A DNA stretch of 64,000 nucleotides from JBQTHD01 sp052390275 (GTDB taxonomy: Bacteria > Actinomycetota > Acidimicrobiia > Acidimicrobiales > AC-14), in the NCBI GenBank assembly GCA_052390275.1, contig JBQTHD010000024.1, positions 27,925-91,924 of the forward strand, read 5' to 3'. This document shows positions 23,270-31,790 of this stretch, in pieces (position 1 is the first letter of the stretch; every line of letters begins with the position of its first letter). Made by a program: the position numbers and the translations under genes. The notes beneath the pieces were generated by a model that was not told where the DNA came from, did no database searches, and was given only the letters and a program-made list of their open reading frames with translations.

Positions 23270-24517
23270 TCAAGCGTCCGTGTCCTTAGCGCCATCTGAT
23301 CGGCGTCGGCCCGGTGGGGCGGCATCGGCCAGGTACGGCCGCGAGTCCGCGCCCGCCTCAAGGATCAGTTCGATCATGGTTCGGGCATCGGTGACAGCCC
23401 TGGCCTCCCAGCAGTTGGCGAAAAGGACGTGAAGTTCGGTGACCGATGAGGCCAGGGCGGCAAGTTCACCCATCCATCCGGCCAGGACGCCTCGGCCGTA
23501 AGGGGCAGGCCGCCAGTGAGATTCGCCTCCGGGGACCTCGTCCTGGAGGGCTGAGCCGGAAGAAAGGTCGTGCTCACCGTCGTCGGATTCGGTTGAGCCC
23601 GGCCGTTGCTCTCCTTTGGCCAGGGGAGCAGACGGGACCGCGGGTTCGGGGCGCCACTGCCCGGCGAATCGCACCATGGCCACCTCGGCCGTGGCGGCCA
23701 CAACTGGGCGGCGGGGTGGGGCCGACGGTCCGGGATCGCCGTGCGACCGCTGCCGAGCCCGGTCGCCCGCCGCCCAGTCGCCTGCGGTCCAATGGCTATC
23801 AAGGCCGTCGCCACCGACCCGATCGCTGCAGACGATGGGGGCTCCCAGGTCCTCCAGGAATTCGAGGGTGGCTTCGCACTGGTCGTCGCGAAACCATCCC
23901 GGATTGCGCAGGGATACGAAAGCCGGAGCGATTCCGTCCAGGCGGCCGACTTGGGCGGCCACGTCGGCCCGTTGCGCCGGTCCGGGCCCGAACCAGCGGG
24001 GATAGGTCAGAACCACCCCCCCCAAGCGGCCGGCTCGACGCAGGGGCCCGATCCCATGAAGGAAGCGCAACCAGCACTCGTCGAGAACGTCGGTGGCGAG
24101 GTGGCCAGCGTAGAGGCGGGGCTTGCCCTGGTGCTCGGGGGGAAGGGTGGCGGCCAGATCCGGCCAAAGCGAGGCTGGAAGGGTGGGCGCACCGCAAAGC
24201 AACGACCATCCCGCCAGGTGGAGTACGAAACCGTCCGGGGATCGGTCGACCCAGCCCTGGCACACCTCGGGGGTGGGCGGGAAGTACCCGGTGCTGGCCA
24301 CCTCGGCCACTGGAAGTTTGCTGGCATAGAACGCCAGGCGCTCGGCCGCCCTCATCGTCCGGCGGGGGTACCAGGCACCGTTGCGAGCCAGGCTGGCATC
24401 GGCCCAGGAGCACGCCCCGACCAGGACCCGGGCTCCATGCCATCGCAGGGTGTCCGCCACCGACCCTTCGGCCGGAGCCGATTCCTCCGGCGCAGCGGCG
24501 CGCGCCTTGGATGTCAT
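23270..24517 (-). CDS. DUF72 family protein with a low-complexity insert
   Basis: This 415-residue protein matches DUF72, a TIM-barrel family of unknown activity: VLVGACSWADASL, STGYFPPTPEV, GFVLHLAGWSLLCGAP, a GVVLTYPRWF core, and a late MVRFAGQWR strand. Between about residues 240 and 330 a Pro/Ser/Gly/Asp-rich stretch interrupts the domain before the WMGELAALA helix. Similar inserts occur in several unrelated proteins in this window. It lies 35 bases after the DUF2064 gene on the same strand. Confidence 0.8.
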   Translation of the reverse strand: MTSKARAAAPEESAPAEGSVADTLRWHGARVLVGACSWADASLARNGAWYPRRTMRAAERLAFYASKLPVAEVASTGYFPPTPEVCQGWVDRSPDGFVLHLAGWSLLCGAPTLPASLWPDLAATLPPEHQGKPRLYAGHLATDVLDECWLRFLHGIGPLRRAGRLGGVVLTYPRWFGPGPAQRADVAAQVGRLDGIAPAFVSLRNPGWFRDDQCEATLEFLEDLGAPIVCSDRVGGDGLDSHWTAGDWAAGDRARQRSHGDPGPSAPPRRPVVAATAEVAMVRFAGQWRPEPAVPSAPLAKGEQRPGSTESDDGEHDLSSGSALQDEVPGGESHWRPAPYGRGVLAGWMGELAALASSVTELHVLFANCWEARAVTDARTMIELILEAGADSRPYLADAAPPGRRRSDGAKDTDA

Positions 24518-24551
24518 CGGCGGTCCGAAGCGGCGCGATCACACCATGCCA

Positions 24552-25247
24552 TCACGCCGTTACTGCGGGGGCCCGTTTGGGGGGGTCGGGCTTGAGCCCG
24601 GCAGCGACCACGGCCCGGTCAAAGCCCGAGCCGGGAACCATGGCGGCCACCGCCACGGCATCGGCGACTGCGTCCACGTCGCGCAGAGAGGGAAGCACCT
24701 CCACCTTCAGGCCCAGATCCCTCAATCGCTGATGCTGGGCCGAGCCGGTTCGCGCAGTGCTCATGGGTACGCCCAGGAAGGCCCGGGAGCAGGGTCGGCG
24801 CAAACCGATGGCCCAGTAACCCCCGTCGAGGGCCAACCCGATCACTGCATCTACGCCTGGCTGGAGCAGGCGGTCCATGGCCTCGGTCAACCCCTGCACG
24901 CTGACCTGGGGCGTGTCCGCCCCGATGATGACCATGGCTGCCGGTGGCCCGAACCTGGCGTCCGCGTCGGCGTTGGCCTGCGCCAGTCGCTGGTCGAATC
25001 CCCCCTCCCTCTGGGCGAACACCCCGACGCCCTTCCGGAGCCAACTCCCCGGCTGGCCGTCGAGGGCCACGGCTGCCCAGGAACTGGGGGTGGCGGCCAC
25101 CGTCTCGAGGGTGTCGGTCAGGCTGGCGGCGGCGATGGCGGCGGCCTGATCGGGCGAACAAGGAGGGCAAAGCCGGGTCTTCACCCGGCCGGCCAAAGGC
25201 TCCTTGGCCATGACCAGCAACCCGGCGGAGCGAATCTGACCGCCCAT
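24552..25247 (-). CDS. DUF2064 nucleotidyltransferase-like protein
   Basis: From ATG 25247 the protein is 231 residues. The N-terminus LLVMAKEPLAGRVKTRL is the hallmark of the DUF2064/TIGR04282 family (nucleotidyltransferase-A fold), followed by VIIGADTPQV and a DGGYWAIGLRRP segment that is diagnostic. Related members are involved in arsenosugar or glycan biosynthesis, but the substrate here is not known. It follows the GT2 glycosyltransferase gene on the same strand, which suggests a shared role in making a glycosylated product. Confidence 0.85.
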   Translation of the reverse strand: MGGQIRSAGLLVMAKEPLAGRVKTRLCPPCSPDQAAAIAAASLTDTLETVAATPSSWAAVALDGQPGSWLRKGVGVFAQREGGFDQRLAQANADADARFGPPAAMVIIGADTPQVSVQGLTEAMDRLLQPGVDAVIGLALDGGYWAIGLRRPCSRAFLGVPMSTARTGSAQHQRLRDLGLKVEVLPSLRDVDAVADAVAVAAMVPGSGFDRAVVAAGLKPDPPKRAPAVTA

Positions 25248-25345
25248 CGGGCCAAAGCGTACGGCGCCATCCGACCCGGGTCGCGGGCCTGGCGCAGCAT
25301 TCGCAGGCGCGACGCCGTGGGTGGCGGGTCCAGAGGCGGGAACCT

Positions 25346-25987
25346 TCAACGCAGAAGGCGGGCCATGTCCGAAACCGCCCGCAGGGTTCCGGACACGGTG
25401 CCGGTGACCTTGGATCGGCCGGAGCGGGCGCGGAGGGGGACTTCGACCCCGGAGATCCTCCAGCCGGCCTGGTGGGCCCGCAGCACCATCTCCAGCGGCC
25501 ACCCGGATCGGCGATCTCTGAGCCCCAGGCCCAGAAGCCCAGAACGCAGAGCCGCTCTCATCGGTCCCAGGTCCCGTATCTCGAGGCCCGTCCGGCGACG
25601 AAGCTCGGCGGCCAATACCCGGTTGGCCACCCGGGCGTGAAGCGCCCAGGCCCCGGGGTCGGCCCGGCGTTCGCCCAGGCACAGAGCGACGGACCCGGTT
25701 TCCACCGGCCCCACCACCCGGGGCAGGTGGGCCGGATCCAAAGAGGCGTCGGCATCCATAAAACAGACGATGTCGCTGGTGGCCGCCTGGAGCCCGGCGA
25801 AGCAAGCAGATCCGAACCCCTTGGGCGACGCCTCGATCACCTCGGCCCCAAGGGTCCGGGCGATGTCGGGAGATCCGTCGACAGAGCCGTTGTCCACCAC
25901 CAGCGCGCGGAAGCCATCCGGTAGCCGAGGGAGCACCCACGCAAGCGCGTCGGCTTCGTCAAGGACAGGCAGAATCACGTCGATCAC
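25346..25987 (-). CDS. Family 2 glycosyltransferase
   Basis: From GTG 25987 the protein is 213 residues of GT-A fold: VILPVLDEADALAWV, LVVDNGSVDGSPD, PKGFGSACFAG and CFMDADASLDPAHL, the last carrying the DxD metal-binding site. It should transfer a sugar from a nucleotide sugar to an unknown acceptor. No membrane helices are visible. The frame is open ~80 codons upstream, but that region looks non-coding and contains the divergent promoter with the epimerase gene. Confidence 0.8.
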   Translation of the reverse strand: MIDVILPVLDEADALAWVLPRLPDGFRALVVDNGSVDGSPDIARTLGAEVIEASPKGFGSACFAGLQAATSDIVCFMDADASLDPAHLPRVVGPVETGSVALCLGERRADPGAWALHARVANRVLAAELRRRTGLEIRDLGPMRAALRSGLLGLGLRDRRSGWPLEMVLRAHQAGWRISGVEVPLRARSGRSKVTGTVSGTLRAVSDMARLLR

Positions 25988-26235
25988 CCGGTTCGGCCCC
26001 GGATCCCGCCGCAGCCCGGGCGGGCCCCGGGTCGATGCCGATCGGAGAACCGGATGCGGCCGTCCGCAGCGGCCGTCGCCCGGCCCCGGTTCGTACCTGC
26101 ACCAGGTGACCCAGCGGTTCTGACCAGCCATGTCGGCATCTTCGCCACCACCGGAGAATCCATCGGCGGCAAAGCTAATGGCGGCCCAGGCCGACGGTTC
26201 GACCTCGATGGTGCCGTCTGCTCCTACCATCGTCG

Positions 26236-28062
26236 GTGGTGACCGGGGGGGCTCGAGTTCTGGTCACCGGGGGAGCCGGCTTCATCGGGCGCCACATCGT
26301 GGAGGCCCTGGTGGCTTCGGGGCGGGCGGTGACCGTGCTCGACCGAGCCCCGGCCCCGGTGGGGATGGCTGCTTCGACCCGCTACGTCCAGGGCGACCTG
26401 GCTGATGGTGCGGCGGTGGACGAGGCGATGGCGGGGGCTACCGCCGTCTGCCACCAGGCGGCTCGGGTGGGGTTGGAGACGGCGGTGGCCGATGCCGCCG
26501 CATACGTGGTCGACAACGATCTGGGCACCGCCAGCCTGCTGGGCGGGATGGATCGGGCCGGCTTCGGTGGCCGGATCGTGCTTGCCAGCAGCATGGTCGT
26601 CTACGGCGAGGGTTCCTACCTCTGTGCTCGACACGGACAGGTTCGTCCGCATCCCCGCCCCGCCGGCCGGCTCGCGGCCGGATACTTCGAGCCGGTGTGT
26701 CCAATCTGCGGGGCCGAACTGGCCAGTGGAACCGTCACTGAGGACGCCTCGACCGACCCTCGCAACATCTACGCGGCCACCAAACTGCACCAGGAGCACC
26801 TGTGCGCGGTCTACGCCCGGAACCGCAGCGTCGACCTGATCAGCCTCCGCTACCACAACGTCTACGGCCCGGGCATGCCCCGGGACACTCCCTATGCCGG
26901 GGTGGCCGCCCGGTTCGCCGACCGTCTTCACCAGGGCCTGGCCCCCCTGGTCCACGAGGACGGGGGGCAGCGTCGGGATTTCGTTCATGTCCACGACGTG
27001 GCCCGAGCCAACCTGGCCGCCCTGTTCGCGCCGCCCGGAGTGGATGGGCCCATGAACGTGGCCTCCGGGCGGCCCGTAACGGTTCTGGCCATGGCCGAGG
27101 CCATCTGCGACGTGTTCGGCCCGGAGGCTCCCCGACCGGTAGTCGACGGCCAGTACCGGCTGGGCGATGTTCGCCACATCGTCGCCTCGCCTTATCGTGC
27201 CCGCGAACGGCTCGGGTTCGAGGCCCGGGTGGCGCTGGCCGACGGCATGGCCGAACTTTTCGGCGGCAACGGTGGACCGCGCAAAACTTCTGGCCCGGCG
27301 GGCCTTGGGGTTGAGGCCACGGTCAAGGGACCCAGCGGGGAGATCCACGTTCTGTCGGTCCTGCCCGACCTCGTGCGCTCGGGTATCGAGCCCGGCCCCC
27401 TGGGCCGGGCTCGGCGGGCGGGAGCGGTGTCGATCGTGGTCCACGACATCCGGGATCACGCGACCGACTCTCACCGCAGTGTGGACGACCGGCCCTTCGG
27501 GGGAGGCCCCGGCATGGTGCTGTCCGCCCCGCCGGTGTTCGCCGCGGTCGACGCCCTGGCCCCGCCCCGTCCGTTGATCCTGCTGGACCCCGCCGGGGTC
27601 CGCTTCGACCAGGCCGTGGCAGTCCGCCTGGCGGCGTTGGTCGAGCGCGGCGACGGATTCTCGCTCCTCTGCGGCCGATATGAGGGGGTGGACGAGCGAA
27701 TCCGGGCCCATCTTGTCGACGAGGAACTGTCGGTAGGAGACTTTGTGCTCGCCGGAGGCGAGGTGGCGGCCCTGGTGGTGATCGAGGCCGTCACCCGCCT
27801 TCTGCCGGGGGTGATGGGCAACCCCGGGTCAGCCCAGGAGGAATCGTTCACCGCGGGCCTGCTGGAGTACCCCCAGTACACCCGACCGGCGGTGTTCCGT
27901 GATTGGGAGGTTCCCGCCGTTCTCGTGTCCGGCGACCATGGCCGGGTGGCCCGCTGGAGGCGGGCCGAGGCCGAGGCCCGAACCCGGGCCCGACGACCGG
28001 ACCTTCTGGGGACGCCGGAAGCCTTGGCGTCACCCAGAATAAAGCCTCAGTCGGCGGAGTAG
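26236..28062 (+). CDS. trmD: dTDP-rhamnose-4-epimerase-like protein fused in frame to TrmD (tRNA m1G37 methyltransferase)
   Basis: One 608-codon frame holds two complete enzymes. Residues 1-350 are a nucleotide-sugar epimerase: TGGAGFIG at 11-18, catalytic Y179-xxx-K183, and an insert with C130, C155-x-x-C158 (CPICG) as in dTDP-L-rhamnose 4-epimerases. Residues 368-608 are a full-length TrmD, which methylates G37 of tRNAs: RSVDDRPFGGGPGMVL, LLCGRYEGVDERI, SVGDFVLAGGEV and GNPGSAQEESF. The link is a 25-residue Gly/Pro/Lys region. TrmD has no in-frame start of its own near its natural beginning, but a good Shine-Dalgarno sequence precedes a GGG codon there (separate entry). The fusion may be real or caused by an altered base. 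Confidence 0.82.
   Translation: MVTGGARVLVTGGAGFIGRHIVEALVASGRAVTVLDRAPAPVGMAASTRYVQGDLADGAAVDEAMAGATAVCHQAARVGLETAVADAAAYVVDNDLGTASLLGGMDRAGFGGRIVLASSMVVYGEGSYLCARHGQVRPHPRPAGRLAAGYFEPVCPICGAELASGTVTEDASTDPRNIYAATKLHQEHLCAVYARNRSVDLISLRYHNVYGPGMPRDTPYAGVAARFADRLHQGLAPLVHEDGGQRRDFVHVHDVARANLAALFAPPGVDGPMNVASGRPVTVLAMAEAICDVFGPEAPRPVVDGQYRLGDVRHIVASPYRARERLGFEARVALADGMAELFGGNGGPRKTSGPAGLGVEATVKGPSGEIHVLSVLPDLVRSGIEPGPLGRARRAGAVSIVVHDIRDHATDSHRSVDDRPFGGGPGMVLSAPPVFAAVDALAPPRPLILLDPAGVRFDQAVAVRLAALVERGDGFSLLCGRYEGVDERIRAHLVDEELSVGDFVLAGGEVAALVVIEAVTRLLPGVMGNPGSAQEESFTAGLLEYPQYTRPAVFRDWEVPAVLVSGDHGRVARWRRAEAEARTRARRPDLLGTPEALASPRIKPQSAE
27325..27339 (+). promoter_or_regulatory. Shine-Dalgarno-like site before a GGG codon at the natural TrmD start
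   Basis: AAGGGA at 27325-27330 is followed by a 6-base spacer and GGG at 27337-27339, then GAG ATC CAC. With GTG instead of GGG, TrmD would start MEIHVLSVLPDLV, exactly its expected N-terminus. The site looks like an original trmD ribosome binding site whose start codon has changed. Confidence 0.45.
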
Positions 28063-28121
28063 TAGCTTCATCAGGCCCGTCCAGCAACAGCCCGGAAGTC
28101 TCCGACAGGAGTTAGCGCGCC

Positions 28122-28472
28122 ATGCAACCCACCGACATCGTCGATCAGCCCCTCCTGAAGACCAATCTGCCCTCCTTCGCCCCCGGCGACACGGTGAAGG
28201 TTCACGTCCGGGTGGTGGAGGGCGCCAGGGAGCGGGTTCAGGTTTTCGCCGGGGTTGTAATCCGCCGCCAGGGCGATGGCCTGCGGGAGACCTTCACGGT
28301 GCGCAAGATCAGCTTCGGGGTGGGGGTGGAGCGGACGTTTCCTCTCCACACGCCGGTGATTCAGCTCCTGGAGGTCGCAACCTATGGCGACGTCCGCCGG
28401 GCCAAGCTCTACTACCTGCGGGAACTGACGGGTAAGGCGGCCAAGATCAAGGAGCGCCGCACTCCCCGGTAG
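28122..28472 (+). CDS. rplS: Ribosomal protein L19
   Basis: L19 is a 50S protein at the subunit interface. The 116-residue sequence is typical: FAPGDTVKVHVRVVEG, RVQVFAGVVIRRQG, TFTVRKISFGVGVERTFPLH, a VRRAKLYYLRELTGKAAKIKE segment. It follows trmD by 59 bases, the conserved order in bacteria. The usual upstream partners rpsP and rimM are not in this window. Confidence 0.98.
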   Translation: MQPTDIVDQPLLKTNLPSFAPGDTVKVHVRVVEGARERVQVFAGVVIRRQGDGLRETFTVRKISFGVGVERTFPLHTPVIQLLEVATYGDVRRAKLYYLRELTGKAAKIKERRTPR

Positions 28473-28486
28473 CGGCCCCGCAACTT

Positions 28487-28514
28487 CGGCCGGGCGGTAA
28501 CGGCCGGGCGGTGA
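28487..28514 (+). repeat. Tandem 14-bp repeat downstream of rplS
   Basis: CGGCCGGGCGGTAA is followed directly by CGGCCGGGCGGTGA; one base differs. It is non-coding and could form GC-rich structure after rplS. Confidence 0.8.
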
Positions 28515-28578
28515 TGGCCCGGGTTGGTCCACAGGGTCATCGGTGTGGGCCCGGGCGGGCGACCCTTACACTCCCGCG

Positions 28579-28875
28579 ATGAGCGAAGAGGACCTCGAAC
28601 GGTACGAAACCGAGATGGAGCTTCAGCTCTACAAGGAGTATCGCGACGTCCTTCCCCTCTTCAGCTACGTCGTCGAGACCGAGCGTCGCTTCTACCTGGC
28701 CAATTCGGTCGATTTGACGGTCAAAGAAGTCGACGGTCGCAGTCACCTCGTGGTGGAGATGCGCGACGCCTGGGTGTGGGACATCTATCGACCCGGACCG
28801 GCCCGCTTCGTGGCAGCGGTCAAAGTGGTCACCTTCAAAGACGTCAACGTGGAGGAGATTCGCCGCGAGGGCTGA
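28579..28875 (+). CDS. DUF2469 family protein
   Basis: The 98-residue protein (ATG 28579) matches DUF2469, an actinobacterial family of unknown function that usually lies between rplS/rnhB and yraN. Motifs are YETEMELQLYKEYRDVLPLF, VETERRFYLAN and EMRDAWVWDIYRP. It is acidic, soluble and lacks cysteines. In many Actinobacteria rnhB precedes it; here rnhB and lepB are absent between rplS and this gene. Confidence 0.93.
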   Translation: MSEEDLERYETEMELQLYKEYRDVLPLFSYVVETERRFYLANSVDLTVKEVDGRSHLVVEMRDAWVWDIYRPGPARFVAAVKVVTFKDVNVEEIRREG

Positions 28876-28941
28876 GGGGTGGAAGGGTGCAGGCACTAGG
28901 CCAGTGACGATTTGGGGGCGGGCTTCAGGGCTTTCGCCCCG

Positions 28942-29286
28942 ATGACGGAGGCTCGTCGGAGTCTGGGCCAGGCCGGCGAGGCGTTGGTCGCCTCGTGGTA
29001 CGAGGCACGAGGTTATGAGGTCCTGGCCAGAAACTGGCGATGCCGCCAGGGGGAGATCGACCTGGTGCTTCGTCGCGGCGAAGCGGTGGTCATCTGCGAA
29101 GTCAAGGCCCGGACCACCAACCGGTACGGGGCCCCGGGGGAGGCCGTCGGTCCTGCCAAGCAGGCCCGACTTCGCCGGCTGGGACTGCTGTGGCTGGCCG
29201 AGGCCCAACCGGGCCCAGTCAATTTGCGCTTCGACTTCGCCGGGGTGCTGGCTGGCCGGGTCGACGTGATCGAGTCCGCCTTCTGA
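28942..29286 (+). CDS. yraN: UPF0102 protein YraN
   Basis: From ATG 28942 the protein is 114 residues with the endonuclease-like fold of UPF0102: SLGQAGEALVASWYEARGY, NWRCRQGEIDLVLRRG and VICEVKART, containing the E/D-x-E-x-K pattern of Holliday-junction-type nucleases. Its function is unproven. It lies upstream of comM, dprA and xerC, consistent with a role in DNA processing, which is inference. Confidence 0.9.
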   Translation: MTEARRSLGQAGEALVASWYEARGYEVLARNWRCRQGEIDLVLRRGEAVVICEVKARTTNRYGAPGEAVGPAKQARLRRLGLLWLAEAQPGPVNLRFDFAGVLAGRVDVIESAF

Positions 29287-29305
29287 GGCACGCCTGATCC
29301 TCGTT

Positions 29306-29338
29306 GGCTCCTCGTGTGGGGCCGTGGGCGCCACGAGC
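29306..29338 (+). terminator. Hairpin between convergent yraN and rpiB
   Basis: CTCGTG and CACGAG form a 6-bp stem around a GC-rich loop in the short space between two convergent gene ends. It could end transcription in both directions; no U-run follows. Confidence 0.3.
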
Positions 29339-29364
29339 CCCGGGTGGCGAACGCCCGACTCGAC

Positions 29365-29817
29365 TCAGAAGCCGCACTCCTCCTGTTCGATGTCTGACAA
29401 CTGGTCGATACGGGGCTGATGACGGGCACCTTCGAAACGGGTGGCCATGAACAGATCCAGGATGTTGAGGGCCATGGCCTCGGCCACGATGCGGGCCCCC
29501 AGGGCCAGCACGTTGGCGTCATTGTGCTGGCGGGCCAGCCGGGCGGTGTACTCGTCAAGACAAAGTGCCGCCCTTACGCCATGGACCTTGTTGGCGGCAA
29601 TGGCCTCCCCCTGGCCACTTCCACCCATGACCACACCGAGGTCGGCGTCGCCGCGCGACACCGCCCGCCCGGCGGCGGCACAGAACGCCGGATAGTCGAC
29701 GGAGGCATCCGAGTCGGTCCCCATGTCGATTACTTCATGGCCACCGGCCACGAGGTGCTGGCTGATCACGGACTTGAGCCGGAAACCGGCGTGGTCGGAC
29801 GCTACGGCTACTCGCAT
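29365..29817 (-). CDS. rpiB: Ribose-5-phosphate isomerase B
   Basis: RpiB interconverts ribose 5-phosphate and ribulose 5-phosphate in the pentose phosphate pathway. From ATG 29817 the protein is 150 residues with RVAVASDHAGF (phosphate and general-base site), VIDMGTDS, VMGGSGQGEAIAANKV and a RARLARQHND-type arginine segment. The usual active-site cysteine position reads GSGQG here, as in the actinobacterial subgroup in which another residue is the base. It is a minus-strand gene within a plus-strand block. Confidence 0.93.
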   Translation of the reverse strand: MRVAVASDHAGFRLKSVISQHLVAGGHEVIDMGTDSDASVDYPAFCAAAGRAVSRGDADLGVVMGGSGQGEAIAANKVHGVRAALCLDEYTARLARQHNDANVLALGARIVAEAMALNILDLFMATRFEGARHQPRIDQLSDIEQEECGF

Positions 29818-29931
29818 CGGATCGACTCTCCTTGGATCGGGTTGGCTGGATCGGCCTACATGGCCCTGCACGGGCCCCTGGGGGAACGAGAACTTTCGGG
29901 CCGTCAGGTCAGGCGGCGGCCATGCAAGCGC

Positions 29932-30063
29932 TTACAACAAGGCCCAGAGCAAAAGGGCCAAAGTCACCACCAGGGCTGCAGCCACCAGCGCCCGATCGGC
30001 CCGGGCCTTGCCGGGGTCCCGGTTACCGGACCGCGAGACCTTTCTGGTCGGGTTGAAGCCCAT
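29932..30063 (-). CDS. Small single-span membrane protein
   Basis: From ATG 30063 the product is 43 residues: a basic N-terminus starting MGFNPTRKVSRSG and a C-terminal membrane helix (ALVAAALVVTLALLLWALL). Similar short proteins with an MGFNP start and one helix occur in Actinobacteria; their function is unknown. Because the helix ends the protein, it is probably inserted with the N-terminus inside. It lies upstream of rpiB on the same strand. Confidence 0.6.
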   Translation of the reverse strand: MGFNPTRKVSRSGNRDPGKARADRALVAAALVVTLALLLWALL

Positions 30064-30216
30064 AGGCGCGAGTGATTGTTGTCGTAGGCCCCTTCTAGGT
30101 TCCAACCCAGAGCGGAACGCGGCCTTCCATGAGGAACGGTCGCCCGTTATCGAGGCCTCGAGTTGCCGGCCAACGGCTCTCCTCTCACCCGTGCTGTCGC
30201 GTACAGCCCGTTCGTT

Positions 30217-30231
30217 GGAGGTGCCTCCTTG
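30217..30231 (+). promoter_or_regulatory. Ribosome binding site that sets the comM start
   Basis: GGAGG at 30217-30221 lies 7 bases before TTG 30229. The first residues after this TTG (LANVSSATLMGVEG) match the family N-terminus, so this start is preferred over the upstream ATG/GTG candidates in the open frame. Confidence 0.65.
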
Positions 30232-31731
30232 TTGGCCAATGTTTCCTCCGCCACCTTGATGGGAGTCGAGGGCCGGCCGGTGTCGGTCGAGGTCCACGTC
30301 GGCCCCCGGCTCCCCGGGTTCAGCCTGGTGGGCTTGCCCGATGCCGCCTGCCGTGAGGCCCACGACCGGGTCCGGGCCGCCTTCGCCTCGAGTGGGCTTC
30401 CGTGGCCGGACCGTCACGTCACCGTGAACCTGGCCCCGGTGGGGGTGCGCAAGGGTGGGTCCGGGTTGGATCTGCCCATCGCCGTCGGGGTGATGGTGGC
30501 CTCGGGCACCCTGCAGGCTGAGGCGGTTGCGGGCGTCGGGTTCGTGGGGGAATTGGGACTCGATGGCTCCATCCGCCCGGTGCCGGGTCTGGTCCCCCTC
30601 GTGGCGGCCATCGACACGCCAGACCTCGTGGTGGCGTCCGAGGCGGTCTGTGGTGCCAAGGTGGTCGGCAAGCATCGTGTCCGCTGCGCCACGGGACTGA
30701 GCGAGTTGGCCGCGTGCATCAGGGGGGAGATGCCGTGGCCGGCGCCGCCCCCGCCGGAACCGGAGCCACCGGCGCCGGCCGAAGCCGACCTGGCCGACGT
30801 CCGGGGCCAGGCCGTCGGGCGGCTGGCCCTGGAGGTGGCGGCGGCCGGCGGACACCACCTACTGCTTTGCGGGCCGCCGGGGGCAGGCAAGTCCATGCTG
30901 GCCCGGCGGTTGCCGGGCCTGCTCCCGCCCCTGGAGCAGGCTGATGCGCTGGCGGTGACCACCGTGCACTCCGCTGCTGGTCTCGCCCTACCGCCGGGTG
31001 GCCTGATTAGGCGTCCACCGATTCGGGCGCCTCACCACGGCGCGTCCCCGGTGGCCCTGATCGGCGGAGGCACCGGTTGGATGCGTCCGGGCGAAGCCTC
31101 TCTGGCTCACGCTGGTGTCTTGGTTCTGGACGAGATGGCCGAGTTTGCCGGTCCGGTGCTCGATGCCCTGCGTCAGCCTCTGGAGGAGGGTGTGGTCCGG
31201 GTTTGCCGGGCTCGGACCACAGCCGTCTACCCGGCCCGGGTGCTGCTGGTCGGTACGACCAACCCTTGCCCGTGCGGGCGGGCCGGCCCGGCCGGCCGCT
31301 GCCGGTGCACGTCGGCGGCCCGAGCCCGTTATCTCCGCAGACTCTCCGGCCCCCTCCTGGACCGGTTCGACCTTCGGGTTCTGGTCGGCCCGGTGGAGGC
31401 GGCGGAGGTGATGTCGGGTCAGCCCGGGGAGTCTTCCGAGGTAGTGGCCGCCCGGGTGGTCATGGCCCGGGCTCGGGCCCGCGAGCGGGGGGTGCGCTGC
31501 AATGCTGAGTTGGCATCGTCTCGACTTGACGCCCTGGCCCCCTTGACGCCCGACGCCCGGCGTCGCCTGGAGAGTGCGGTGCGCTCCGGTGAGTTGAGCG
31601 GTAGGGGTCTGCATCGGGTACGGCGGGTGGCCCTGACTCTCAGTGATCTCGCCGGGAGTCAGGCGCCGGTCTCCCAGGAGCATGTTTGCCTGGCCCTCGG
31701 CCTGCGGGCCGAGTTGATCCATGACTCGTGA
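30229..31731 (+). CDS. comM: Mg-chelatase-family ATPase ComM (YifB)
   Basis: This protein is 500 residues from TTG 30229. It is an AAA+ ATPase related to Mg-chelatase; in other bacteria ComM promotes branch migration during natural transformation. The N-terminal domain has GVEGRPVSVEVHVG and VGLPDAACRE, the Walker A motif GPPGAGKS is at about 215-222, VLVLDEMAEF carries Walker B, and TTNPCPCG is a conserved zinc-ribbon-like loop (CPCG ... CRC). A Pro-rich linker precedes the AAA+ module. It is followed directly by dprA, whose frame starts within its end. Confidence 0.93.
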   Translation: MLANVSSATLMGVEGRPVSVEVHVGPRLPGFSLVGLPDAACREAHDRVRAAFASSGLPWPDRHVTVNLAPVGVRKGGSGLDLPIAVGVMVASGTLQAEAVAGVGFVGELGLDGSIRPVPGLVPLVAAIDTPDLVVASEAVCGAKVVGKHRVRCATGLSELAACIRGEMPWPAPPPPEPEPPAPAEADLADVRGQAVGRLALEVAAAGGHHLLLCGPPGAGKSMLARRLPGLLPPLEQADALAVTTVHSAAGLALPPGGLIRRPPIRAPHHGASPVALIGGGTGWMRPGEASLAHAGVLVLDEMAEFAGPVLDALRQPLEEGVVRVCRARTTAVYPARVLLVGTTNPCPCGRAGPAGRCRCTSAARARYLRRLSGPLLDRFDLRVLVGPVEAAEVMSGQPGESSEVVAARVVMARARARERGVRCNAELASSRLDALAPLTPDARRRLESAVRSGELSGRGLHRVRRVALTLSDLAGSQAPVSQEHVCLALGLRAELIHDS

Positions 31732-31790
31732 GGTTCACCCCATGATCCCTGAACTTGACGCCATGACTCGTTGGGTTGATCCCATGGCTC
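31721..31790 (+). repeat. Imperfect 42-bp duplication at the dprA start
   Basis: The segment beginning ATGACTCGTGAGGTTCACC at 31721 recurs at 31763 as ATGACTCGTTGGGTTGATC, with shared CCCATG further on. It gives several possible start codons for dprA. Confidence 0.6.

Noticed and set aside
24552..25940. Long minus-strand frame through the GT2 gene
   Set aside because: Only 24552-25247 matches DUF2064; the remainder is out of frame with the GT2 protein.
29287..29364. Second tRNA or small RNA between yraN and rpiB
   Set aside because: The sequence folds into a simple hairpin only; no cloverleaf.
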